A stretch of DNA of 64,000 nt from an uncultured Bacteroides sp. (GTDB lineage Bacteria; Bacteroidota; Bacteroidia; Bacteroidales; Bacteroidaceae). Of this stretch, positions 37,577 through 44,999 are shown piece after piece. Where the stretch lies: assembly GCA_947038155.1 (NCBI GenBank), contig CAMQVH010000002.1, forward strand, positions 62,001-126,000. The letters are read 5' to 3'. The notes under the pieces were generated by a model that ran no database searches, was not told the DNA's origin, and was given only the letters and a program-made list of their open reading frames with translations. Each line of letters begins with the position of its first letter. Within the stretch, counting starts at the first letter, position 1. The position numbers were made by a program, and so were the translations under genes.

Positions 37577-37976
37577 ATGTTCGTATTCCTATATTCGTTA
37601 AATTATAAAACTGACAAGCATCCATTACTTCCACAAAACGTCCGAATGGAGTGTTTTTATCCATATCAATGCGGATACGCCGACCCGGATCAGAGATACA
37701 GGTCTCCCGCAATTGTTCCATCATGAAATTGGTCGAACAAGGTTGTCCGTCCCAATAGAAGTTACCTTCAGCATCCAGTCCTACAATAGCCTGTTTATCA
37801 TCCGGTTTCAGTTTTATAGCTGATTCCGAAGTCGGCAGATCCACTGAAATATCCCTGTTTTTCACCTTCGTCATTGTAGAGACAAGAAAGAAGATCAATA
37901 GCAGAAACACACAGTCGATCAAGGGCGACATAGACACTTCCGGTTCATCTTCATTATTAAATAGTGATAATCTCAT
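37551..37976 (-). CDS. ExbD/TolR-type biopolymer transport protein (second copy)
   Basis: A 141-aa inner-membrane subunit of a proton-driven energiser. The start at 37976 (MRLSLFNNEDEP) is chosen because it puts the cytoplasmic tail directly before the TM; a further upstream ATG at 38009 would overlap the previous gene and add eleven unlikely residues. The single TM carries the key Asp: VSMSPLIDCVFLLLIFFLV. The periplasmic domain ends NLTNIGIRTYDENYN. It is 4 nt after the first exbD copy and shares the MSPLIDCVFLLLIFFLV block with it. Confidence 0.9.
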   Translation of the reverse strand: MRLSLFNNEDEPEVSMSPLIDCVFLLLIFFLVSTMTKVKNRDISVDLPTSESAIKLKPDDKQAIVGLDAEGNFYWDGQPCSTNFMMEQLRETCISDPGRRIRIDMDKNTPFGRFVEVMDACQFYNLTNIGIRTYDENYNRE

Positions 37977-37980
37977 AAGC

Positions 37981-38427
37981 TTAATAAGGTTTACTACCCA
38001 AACGGACACGCGTACGCGTGAATCCTTGTATTTGACATTGATCGAATATCTCTATTACCGTATTTACGGGTACAGTCCGGTAAGCCGCCACATCAATAGC
38101 AATTTCCGTACCTTCACTGTTGCGGAGTTCTGTAAGGAAAGTATTCAGATCAGAAATCGGCACATAGTGGTTCTCACCAGTGTACGCATCATGTCCTACT
38201 ACCTGATACACATTTTTCTCCTCATCCACTGCTATGATAACAGCTTCCTCTCCGGCGCGGGTGGTAGACAAACTGGAAGTCATTGAAGGAAGTGATAAAG
38301 GTATTTGCATTTCCCACTTCTTCATCATAGTAGTCACAAGGAAGAAGATCAGTAGCAGAAAGACGCAGTCTATCAAGGGCGACATCTGCACCTCTACTTT
38401 GTCTTCTTCATCATAGTTTAGTCTCAT
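37981..38427 (-). CDS. ExbD/TolR-type biopolymer transport protein (first copy)
   Basis: A 148-aa ExbD. MRLNYDEEDKVEVQ precedes MSPLIDCVFLLLIFFLVTTMM, whose Asp is the conserved protonatable residue. The periplasmic part (about 45-148) contains two short beta-alpha units (EEAVIIAVDEEKNVYQ, GTEIAIDVAAYRTVPVNTVIEIFDQC). It overlaps the ExbB-like gene by 17 nt and is followed closely by a second, diverged ExbD; heteromeric ExbD pairs are common in Bacteroidota. Confidence 0.92.
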   Translation of the reverse strand: MRLNYDEEDKVEVQMSPLIDCVFLLLIFFLVTTMMKKWEMQIPLSLPSMTSSLSTTRAGEEAVIIAVDEEKNVYQVVGHDAYTGENHYVPISDLNTFLTELRNSEGTEIAIDVAAYRTVPVNTVIEIFDQCQIQGFTRTRVRLGSKPY

Positions 38428-39814
38428 GCTTCTCCTCCTTACTCCCCGGTGTGTTCATATCCGTCGAATCTCCTTCCAGATAGAGCGTAGTAATTACATT
38501 TTCAACTTCTACTTCCACCAAAGAAGCCAATTTCATAATACGATTTTTAATAATGAAATACAAAGCAATGGCAGGAGCTGCGATGATCAAACCGGCAGCA
38601 GTCGTAATCAAAGCTTTTGAAATAGAATCGGACAATATAGAAGCGCCGCCTTCGTCACCATACAATGCTACCAGACCAAACGCTTCGATCATACCGACAA
38701 CTGTTCCCAGCAAACCGATAAGGGGCGACAGGGAAGCTATGACTGACAAAGGATATATGCGTGACAAATGTGTACGGATATCACGTGCGGCCATATCACC
38801 AGCTGTCTGGCTGACAGCTTCTCTTCCGGCTTTCACATGCTCGAAAATAAAACGCAGCGAATTTCCTAATGTGGAAGGGTATTTATCACAGGCTGCAATC
38901 GCACCTTTCAAATCTCCTTGTGCAAGGCATTCGCTGACTGTTTTACGCAGTCCTTTTGGTGCCAGTCTTCCTTCTCTTGAAGTTAGCAAGCGTTGCAAAG
39001 CTATTACTAAGGCAAGCAATCCAAGCAAATACAACGGATACATCATGAATCCTCCCGCTTTAATCTGTGCAGCCCAGTCAATCTGTACTCCTTGCGGTTG
39101 TTCATCCTCATTAGTTGTTCCCTCTTCATATACCAGCCCTTCCTCTTCTCCATCAACGGGTACCGGAGTTGCAATTTCGCTCGGAAGTACTTTCGGAGCA
39201 TTCTTTATATCATCCTGTGTCTTAGCGAGAAAAATTTCATCAAATCCCGCATCACGTCTCTCCGGGCAGATAAAAGAAATACCGGTCAACGTAATATTAC
39301 CAAAATCTTTCCATAAGTCCCTGGTCATCACCATCCAGTGTCCCGGTAGTTCACCGAGATTAAGACCCTCCATCGGATTTATCAAATCCTTGGACTTGCC
39401 GGCTATATAAGTAAAATCATATTTCTTGCCTTTTTGATTTGCAGACTTTTCGGAAACATGAAATTTCATTCCAATTTGATCACCTCCCCATTTTACCCAG
39501 GCAAAAGTGATATAGCGAAACTCACCCGGTCCCGGATTCTCGCGAATAGGAATGGATAGCCCGGTCAACTCTGCCGGACTTTTAGAGGCTCCTACATATA
39601 TATAATTTTCTGATTTTTTAGAGTATCCCCCATCACGGACAAATTTATTATCCTGAGCTTTCCACTGCGCCCCGTCCGGTATTTTAGTACTAAAGATTTC
39701 ATATAATCCTTTACCGGATCTACTATTTGTTTGGGCTGAGAGCGGATAAGTGAAAAACGTTATTACTCCTAAAAGAAGTATACTCAACGTACCTTTTCTA
39801 AAAAGTTTTTTCAT
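38411..39814 (-). CDS. ExbB/TolQ/MotA-family proton channel with an N-terminal periplasmic domain
   Basis: A 467-aa protein from the ATG at 39814 (MKKLFRKGTLS); an ATG at 39829 is also possible. It has a cleavable signal (VITFFTYPLSAQ), then about 190 residues of beta-rich periplasmic domain (GLYEIFSTKIPDGAQWKAQDN ... FRYITFAWVKWGGDQIGMKFHV ... FICPERRDAGFDEIFLAKTQDD). An acidic linker and a standard ExbB core follow: TM near 245-265, cytoplasmic loop, and two helices with LSVIASLSPLIGLLGTVVGMIEAF and ALITTAAGLIIAAPAIALYFII. A typical ExbB is about 230 aa, so the extra N-terminal domain doubles the protein. It leads the operon with two ExbD and the 507-aa protein. Confidence 0.88.
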   Translation of the reverse strand: MKKLFRKGTLSILLLGVITFFTYPLSAQTNSRSGKGLYEIFSTKIPDGAQWKAQDNKFVRDGGYSKKSENYIYVGASKSPAELTGLSIPIRENPGPGEFRYITFAWVKWGGDQIGMKFHVSEKSANQKGKKYDFTYIAGKSKDLINPMEGLNLGELPGHWMVMTRDLWKDFGNITLTGISFICPERRDAGFDEIFLAKTQDDIKNAPKVLPSEIATPVPVDGEEEGLVYEEGTTNEDEQPQGVQIDWAAQIKAGGFMMYPLYLLGLLALVIALQRLLTSREGRLAPKGLRKTVSECLAQGDLKGAIAACDKYPSTLGNSLRFIFEHVKAGREAVSQTAGDMAARDIRTHLSRIYPLSVIASLSPLIGLLGTVVGMIEAFGLVALYGDEGGASILSDSISKALITTAAGLIIAAPAIALYFIIKNRIMKLASLVEVEVENVITTLYLEGDSTDMNTPGSKEEKHETKL

Positions 39815-39859
39815 CTTTGTGCAATTCATGTCTATTCTATTATTTATTAAAATTTAAAA

Positions 39860-39892
39860 GCCACCGCAAATCATCGAATGATTCACAGTGGC
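39860..39892 (-). terminator. Hairpin with U-run downstream of the leucine-rich gene
   Basis: GCCAC (39860-39864) pairs with GTGGC (39888-39892) and AATCAT (39869-39874) with ATGATT (39878-39883). On the minus strand it is followed by TTTTAAATTTT. It can end transcription of the leucine-rich gene. If the exbB promoter lies upstream of it, it would instead act as an attenuator, which the sequence does not settle. Confidence 0.6.
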
Positions 39893-40058
39893 AAAGTTGA
39901 TAAAAATAGAAAAGAAATGAGTACTCAAATCATTCAAAATACTCCAATTCCTTAAAATGATACAAAATAAAGAGTTCAAAAATCACTCAATAGGTTTAAA
40001 AATAATCCATTACCAGAAATTTCCAGCTGTTTTTTATCTGCTATATCAGGTTTTGTAT

Positions 40059-41510
40059 CTATTTTCCTGACACTACCATCCTGACATATTGTGGAGGTAA
40101 ATAATTATATATAGAGCCATTTTCAAAAGAGGCAGTTTCTAAGGTGGGGGTTCTAAAGTTTATAGTTTCAGCATGGTATCCTTTAGGAACAATCAATTTT
40201 AAATACAAACCAGATATGTATCCATTTTTCACACCCTTCTCTCTTCTATCATAGAAATCACACATAATTAGCTTCACTTTTGTCTGGGACAAGTCCAATA
40301 CTTGCAATGGACAATTTAAAATATTCAATGAATACAAGTTGACATTAGAATGCAAATCAAGCTGGGAAATAGCATTACTACTACAATCCAAAACCTCCAA
40401 ATATATATTTGCACTAAGATCAATTGTTTTTAGTCTGTTATCAGCACAATTTAATTCTTTTAAATAAGGGTAGTCACTAAAAACCGGAATTGCTTCTTCT
40501 GATATTTCTTTAATAGAAAGTTTACGCAGCGAACCTCCTTCCACATTCTCTTTTTGCTCAGGGAGTATCAATTTCTTCAATAAACGATAATCATTCCCTT
40601 CTTGGCGTATCCACTCATATCCCTGCAATCCGCAAGTTAAAAATTCCATCTTTAGGTTAGCACTAAAATCCAACTCTCCAATATAATTTGCTTCACATTT
40701 TAGTTCCCGCAATTCTTGATTATGTGATGTTTCAAGTGCTTTTAGCTTATTCCAACTACAATTTATTTTTCTAAGATGCGGTGATCGACTAATATCCAAT
40801 TTCTCCAGATTATTATCCGAACATTCAAGTATACTTATTCCTTCTGTATTCGATCGGTTATCCGGAAGAATCAACTTAGATAATATCCCGGCACGACCTC
40901 CTTCCGAAAGTAATCCTTTATTTCTTTGAGATTTAACAATAACCGTTCGAAGTTGTTTATTATGACTAAGATCCAATTCTGTCAGTCGGTTATAAGTACA
41001 ATCTAAAGTTCTTAATTGAATATTCTTTTTCAAGTCTATCGTATTCAAATCACAACTTCTACAACTTAAATTCGTGAGATTTTTACAACCACTTATATCC
41101 AGTTTCGGAAGGTAGACTTGTATAATTTCCAACTCACGAAGTTCTTTAAATCTAGAAAAATCAGGAATACACTCCAATGTATCAGTCCGATTTCCCACCA
41201 ATTTTAACCGACGTAGAGAAGAAAAATACTCAAGGCCTTTTAATGAGGTAATTTCATGCCTCGTAGTTTTCGCTCTATTCACGTCATTATTAATCCATAA
41301 ACTGGTTTTCAGCTCCAAATCCTCCACGTAATCAATATCCGATAATAAAATAGAGCTGGTATCAGCTATAATCTTCATTTGGAACAACGCTGCTTTAAGC
41401 ATCGGATCAAATTTATCTGCCACATTCTTATTATCAGAAGAGTTCAATATGTCTGCCCGACTACTCACACCCATCAATAATAAACTTACTATTAAAATAA
41501 TGTTTTTCAT
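40059..41510 (-). CDS. Secreted leucine-rich-repeat protein
   Basis: A 483-aa exported protein with a signal peptide ending near VSSRAD. After about 60 residues of cap it is built of irregular LRRs of the Bacteroides type, with the pattern LxxLDLSxNxxLxxLxCxxN: SLRRLKLVGNRTDTLE, NLTNLSCRSCDLNTIDLKKN, QLRTLDCTYNRLTELDLSHN, HLRKINCSWNKLKALETSHN, YLEVLDCSSNAISQLDLHSN. The repeats run to about residue 420, and a short non-repeat tail contains LKLIVPKGYHAETINF. No anchor or sorting signal was seen. It probably serves as a binding protein. It is upstream of and co-oriented with the ExbB operon but separated by a terminator. Confidence 0.82.
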   Translation of the reverse strand: MKNIILIVSLLLMGVSSRADILNSSDNKNVADKFDPMLKAALFQMKIIADTSSILLSDIDYVEDLELKTSLWINNDVNRAKTTRHEITSLKGLEYFSSLRRLKLVGNRTDTLECIPDFSRFKELRELEIIQVYLPKLDISGCKNLTNLSCRSCDLNTIDLKKNIQLRTLDCTYNRLTELDLSHNKQLRTVIVKSQRNKGLLSEGGRAGILSKLILPDNRSNTEGISILECSDNNLEKLDISRSPHLRKINCSWNKLKALETSHNQELRELKCEANYIGELDFSANLKMEFLTCGLQGYEWIRQEGNDYRLLKKLILPEQKENVEGGSLRKLSIKEISEEAIPVFSDYPYLKELNCADNRLKTIDLSANIYLEVLDCSSNAISQLDLHSNVNLYSLNILNCPLQVLDLSQTKVKLIMCDFYDRREKGVKNGYISGLYLKLIVPKGYHAETINFRTPTLETASFENGSIYNYLPPQYVRMVVSGK

Positions 41511-41678
41511 TTTCTATTAAATTTTATGTTGTCCATAATCAAACATCTCTCTACTTCACCTTTTTACATGAGATGAATTATCATTCGCAAGATAAGAAGA
41601 AAAAACGAAAAAGAAAAGGAAAGAGTGTCCCCAAAAAGGATACAATTTTTCATCCCAAATAAGCAAATCTCCTTTCCT

Positions 41679-41726
41679 CCCTTCACCCTTCACAACTCCC
41701 TCTGGCACGACGATTGCGGGTGAAGG
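41679..41726. repeat. CCCTTCACCC inverted repeat downstream of the VapE-like gene
   Basis: CCTTCACCC (41680-41688, extended to CCCTTCACCC from 41679) faces GGGTGAAGG (41718-41726). The same CCCTTCACCC word occurs at 44016-44025 on the far side of the VapE/HU pair. The rest of the 246-nt gap 41511-41756 holds no feature I can support. Confidence 0.55.
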
Positions 41727-41756
41727 TCTCCTGTTCACCATCCGCTTCACCTCCCA

Positions 41757-43052
41757 TCAGACGGAGACTACCCGATACACATTCCCAAACTTGGTATGCT
41801 TACGTTCTATCCCCACTGCTATCAGTATTTGTGCCAAACTCGCCGGATTTGCCCCACGCATAGCTGCCGGATTTATCTTCTTCAATCGCTGAAAGATATC
41901 AGCAGACGAAAGAAGTTCACACCCTTCTCCTTTTTCTGCCGCCCGATAACAGGAACGCAATACGTCTTCCACAGGTCCCTGACGATAGAACGTCATGTTA
42001 CTTTGCTGCAATTCCGTCTCTTCCTCTTTTGTAAACCAATAATGTTCACCCGCCAAAATCTCCGCTTTCAATTGAGCATAAAGTTGTGCATAGTCAATCC
42101 CCTCACAATCGATAGGATACTCTACCAGCACACAAATAAACCTGCGGCTACCAGTCGGGTCAGTCAATAAATCTTTTCGATTCGATGTCCCGATAAAAGA
42201 TGCTATACGAGGTAGCGAGCGATAATTTTTCTGATAAGCTTTGCACAGGCTTAATGAAGCCATCTGCATCAGATTCTTCAATAACGGCATTTTCGTCGGA
42301 GCATATTTATCAAACTCATCCAGATTGAGAAGTCCCATCTCCGCCAATCTCCGTTCTATATGCCCTTGACTGGTTAAATCCACCTTATCCATATAATAAC
42401 GCTGAAGCGCAGGAGGAAGTAGCGATTTGCAAAAAGTAGACTTTAAATATCCTTGCTCCGTACTGATAAGCAAAGGCGCCACACTATTGGCATGACTTCC
42501 CGTAACCCCCATCCATTGTGCTGTCATACCCCGCATCCATATATGGAATTCTTTCACCCACAATTGGTCTCTCGAAACTCTGCGTGCCAAAGCCGCCAAG
42601 CGATCCACCCCATCCCATACCGGCAATTCTTCCAAATAAAGTTTGAAAGGATGATACTCTGCAATACGGGTGGAGAAAATACAGCGTGAAAGATCACGAT
42701 CCCAACAAGAAATACCTGATTCGTGAGCTTCCAGGCAGAATGTATTTAAGACACGCTGATTCACAGGCGTAAATCCTTCCTCCATTCGTTCCAACAAACG
42801 ATATTCCGTTTCTTCTGTCAGCACATTGTAGCGGAAATCATAGCGGGATTTTAAAAAAGTTTCTACGCTCTCAGTTAGTGACTTCACTTTCGATGAGTCT
42901 TTTTCTTTAGACGATGATGCCTCTTTAATCGGCTGTATAATAGTATTAACAGGTGCTACACCTTTTGTATCCCCTAATCCCGTTTCATCTTGTTTTGAAA
43001 GACACTTCATCAATTTTTGCCAAAAGGTAAACCAACCATTTTTTTGTTCCAT
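41757..43052 (-). CDS. VapE-type (virulence-associated protein E) P-loop helicase-like protein
   Basis: A 431-aa protein from the ATG at 43052 (MEQKNGWF), preceded by an AGAAGAAA-rich binding site; an ATG at 43130 would add 26 lysine-rich residues. The VapE ATPase fold spans about 120-330: a Walker A-like STEQGYLKSTF, Walker B LLNLDEFD, sensor FIGTSNRKDLL and an arginine finger in DPTGSRRF. VapE proteins resemble the helicase part of phage/plasmid D5-type primase-helicases; no primase domain is present here. A conserved C-terminal tail (LLSSADIFQRLKKINPAAMRGANPASLAQIL) resembles a winged helix. It is divergent from the HU-like gene across a 22-bp-periodic palindrome array. VapE and HU-like genes are recurrent neighbours in Bacteroides, often near capsule loci. 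Confidence 0.85.
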   Translation of the reverse strand: MEQKNGWFTFWQKLMKCLSKQDETGLGDTKGVAPVNTIIQPIKEASSSKEKDSSKVKSLTESVETFLKSRYDFRYNVLTEETEYRLLERMEEGFTPVNQRVLNTFCLEAHESGISCWDRDLSRCIFSTRIAEYHPFKLYLEELPVWDGVDRLAALARRVSRDQLWVKEFHIWMRGMTAQWMGVTGSHANSVAPLLISTEQGYLKSTFCKSLLPPALQRYYMDKVDLTSQGHIERRLAEMGLLNLDEFDKYAPTKMPLLKNLMQMASLSLCKAYQKNYRSLPRIASFIGTSNRKDLLTDPTGSRRFICVLVEYPIDCEGIDYAQLYAQLKAEILAGEHYWFTKEEETELQQSNMTFYRQGPVEDVLRSCYRAAEKGEGCELLSSADIFQRLKKINPAAMRGANPASLAQILIAVGIERKHTKFGNVYRVVSV

Positions 43053-43169
43053 TTTCTTCTTTTTTTTATGATTAATGGATGCGAATATAATATCAAAAAA
43101 AAGCCATTTGCAACTTTTTATCCTATTCATTTTATGAAAACCAGACTTATCATTAATATCCTATCATTT

Positions 43170-43201
43170 CTTGTTTATCATACTATTAAACCTTATCTTT
43201 G
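43170..43201 (+). promoter_or_regulatory. Promoter of the HU-like gene
   Basis: CTTG (43170-43173), a 20-nt spacer, then TATCTTTG (43194-43201), a perfect -7 element. Transcription would start near 43208, so the four palindromes at 43219-43302 fall in the first 100 nt of the leader. The 301-nt gap 43053-43353 contains this promoter and the array; no clear promoter for vapE was found. Confidence 0.5.
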
Positions 43202-43218
43202 TCACCGACAAATTATAT

Positions 43219-43302
43219 TTATCACAAATGTGATAAGATATTATCACTATTATGATAAAATTACATCATTATTGTGATAAGATTTTATCATAGTAATGAT
43301 AA
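43219..43302. repeat. Four palindromes TTATCA-N6-TGATAA at exact 22-bp period (operator/iteron array)
   Basis: Copies start at 43219, 43241, 43263 and 43285. Copies 1, 2 and 4 have perfect TTATCA/TGATAA arms; copy 3 has ACATCA in its left arm. The N6 centres differ (CAAATG, CTATTA, TTATTG, TAGTAA). A further TTATCA half-site at 43175 is in register, two periods upstream. The constant 22-bp step (about two helix turns) indicates cooperative binding of a dimer on one face. It lies between vapE and the HU-like/winged-helix gene. Confidence 0.85.
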
Positions 43303-43353
43303 GTATAAAATATCAGCACTAAAAATAAGAAATCATTTAAAGATAAAGCAGAA

Positions 43354-43995
43354 ATGGCAGTACAATTTGAATTATATAAGACTCCGATGCCAAAGGAGAA
43401 AAAGAACAAGACGCGTTATCATGCCCGTCCGGTAAGTTTTGAGACCGTCAATACCGAGAAACTGGCTTATCGCATCCATGATCGCTCCACATTAAGAGTA
43501 TCAGACATTATTTCAACCTTGGAGGAACTGAAAAATGAAGTAGCTCAGTGCCTCCTGGAAGGTAAAAAGGTGCATGTCGATGGATTAGGATTCTTTCAGG
43601 TCACTCTTTCCTGCGAAGAAGAAATACGTAACCCGAAAGACAAACGTGTGCACCGGGTAAAATTGAAAGCTATAAAGTTTAAAGCTGATAAAGAATTGAA
43701 AGGGGAATTGTGTCACATGAAATTCCAGCGTTCTAAAATCAGACCGCACTCCGCCAATTTATCAGAAGTAGAAATAGACATGAAACTAACTGAATATTTT
43801 GCTGAAAATCAGATTATCACCCGGAAAGATTTTCAATATCTCTGCGGAATGACACAAATCACTGCATATCGCCATATCAAGAGGTTAATGGCAGAAAAGA
43901 AATTGCAAAATAAAGGGACGATCTATCAACCGATATATACTCCGGTTCCGGGTAATTACAGGGTGTCGGTGGATTTAAAATATAAAGAACGATGA
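43354..43995 (+). CDS. HU-like DNA-binding protein with C-terminal winged-helix domain
   Basis: A 213-aa protein. Residues 1-125 follow the Bacteroides HU-like fold (HARPVSFETVNTEKLAYRI, LRVSDIISTLEELKNEVAQ, EGKKVHVDGLGFFQVTLSC). The last 70 residues form an added helix-turn-helix/winged domain: IITRKDFQYLCGMTQITAYRHIKRLMAEKKLQNKG, then a wing YQPIYTPVPGNY. Ordinary HU is about 90 aa, so this belongs to the extended HU-like family found beside VapE genes. The HTH makes it the best local candidate for binding the 22-bp palindromes in its own leader; that is inference. It is followed by a terminator. Confidence 0.87.
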   Translation: MAVQFELYKTPMPKEKKNKTRYHARPVSFETVNTEKLAYRIHDRSTLRVSDIISTLEELKNEVAQCLLEGKKVHVDGLGFFQVTLSCEEEIRNPKDKRVHRVKLKAIKFKADKELKGELCHMKFQRSKIRPHSANLSEVEIDMKLTEYFAENQIITRKDFQYLCGMTQITAYRHIKRLMAEKKLQNKGTIYQPIYTPVPGNYRVSVDLKYKER

Positions 43996-44013
43996 AAGAG
44001 CCATGAAACAGGA

Positions 44014-44070
44014 AGCCCTTCACCCGCTCTTCCCCATTTGATAAGGGATGTAGAGAGAAGGTGAAGGGCT
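44014..44070. terminator. Bidirectional terminator with AGCCCTTCACC stem
   Basis: AGCCCTTCACC (44014-44024) pairs perfectly with GGTGAAGGGCT (44060-44070) around a 35-nt loop. It lies between the convergent HU-like gene and the lipoprotein gene at 44101. The loop is long and the U run poor, so termination is likely but not certain. The arm repeats the word at 41679-41688. Confidence 0.5.
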
Positions 44071-44100
44071 GATAAATTATACAGAACTATTCCGTATTAA

Positions 44101-44853
44101 CTATGGTTTCAAATAATTTTCCAAAGGTTCCATAGACAATTCATCTTGATTTGCTCCCCAACAATAATAAGGCTTTTTATCCTTAAAGAAACATATATGA
44201 GGATAAGTATTTTCTCGAGTTAAAATAAAAAATGTCCCATCATCAGAATGCTCTCTAGCATATTCAAACTTCTTTGTTTCATTTTTCTGCGGTGTAAACG
44301 ACATAATTTCCCATCTTTCCGCTTCTGTCCTCTTTATACTACTTTCTACCATCTTGTCCGCAGCTTCCTTCCCAAACACTTCAACATATCCTTGATAATA
44401 ACTTTTCGGATTCGTGTCTTTCATAAAGTTTTCAGCATGATATATAGCATAAAAATATATTGTTTCCCCATTATCATTCTGCCCATAAAAACAAGCAAAC
44501 TTTTCTGGAATTCTAAATACCTTTTCTGAATCGTTCACTAAATATAATCTTGAAGGCGAATCAATAACCGGTACAAACTTTATAGTGGACTTCATCAAAG
44601 TTAAGGACAAGGATGAATCATTCCATCTCCCTGCAATATTCATGTTTAATCGTTCAAGTATGGTATCCTGAACATTTTTATTAATCTCCTCTACAAGCAG
44701 TTTGTTTTGGGGTGTAAGTTGACCGATAGCTTGAGTAATCATCTTATCTCTTTTTATAACTTGCTTGGAAGTACCATCGACATACACTTGTTCGCTACAT
44801 GAAAGTAATAGTATCTGGACAAGAAATAGGATTGATAATTTAATTGTCTTCAT
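44101..44853 (-). CDS. Lipoprotein of unknown function
   Basis: A 250-aa protein with a lipoprotein signal peptide ending LLLSC (Cys19). The rest is a soluble alpha/beta region, with LTPQNKLLVEEINKNVQDTILERLN suggesting an amphipathic helix at about 47-72 and mixed strands thereafter (KFVPVIDSPSRLYLVND, YFYAIYHAENFM, WEIMSFTPQKN, GTFFILTREN). I do not recognise the family. It stands alone, convergent with the HU-like gene and 146 nt downstream of the large Sus-like operon. Codon use and low GC look like those of the neighbouring lipoprotein genes. Confidence 0.7.
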   Translation of the reverse strand: MKTIKLSILFLVQILLLSCSEQVYVDGTSKQVIKRDKMITQAIGQLTPQNKLLVEEINKNVQDTILERLNMNIAGRWNDSSLSLTLMKSTIKFVPVIDSPSRLYLVNDSEKVFRIPEKFACFYGQNDNGETIYFYAIYHAENFMKDTNPKSYYQGYVEVFGKEAADKMVESSIKRTEAERWEIMSFTPQKNETKKFEYAREHSDDGTFFILTRENTYPHICFFKDKKPYYCWGANQDELSMEPLENYLKP

Positions 44854-44999
44854 AATATTTCTTACAGATGTCTTTTATGATTGATAAAAAACTATAATCA
44901 CAACTTTATTAATTGAGTGAGAAGAGTACCGACATAAATATTTAATCGATACTCCTCCATTAATTCCAGCATCAAACAAAGTTTTCTTTTTTCGTCAAA

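Noticed and set aside
38553..39410. Plus-strand open frame of 285 codons opposite the ExbB-like gene
   Set aside because: Shadow of a well-supported gene; no signal peptide, domain or codon-use support.
41556..41750. 64-codon minus-strand open frame just after the vapE stop
   Set aside because: It has no recognisable domain, no ribosome-binding site, and overlaps the CCCTTCACCC inverted repeat; its C-terminal part is a low-complexity Phe/Leu run from A/T-rich DNA.
43219..43302. CRISPR array
   Set aside because: The repeats are 18-bp palindromes with 4-bp linkers and varied centres, with no unique spacers and no cas genes.
44920..44960. Possible terminator hairpin (GAGTACCGA with TCGATACTC) after the Sus-like operon
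   Set aside because: The stem has a mismatch, the loop is long and there is no U run on the minus strand.
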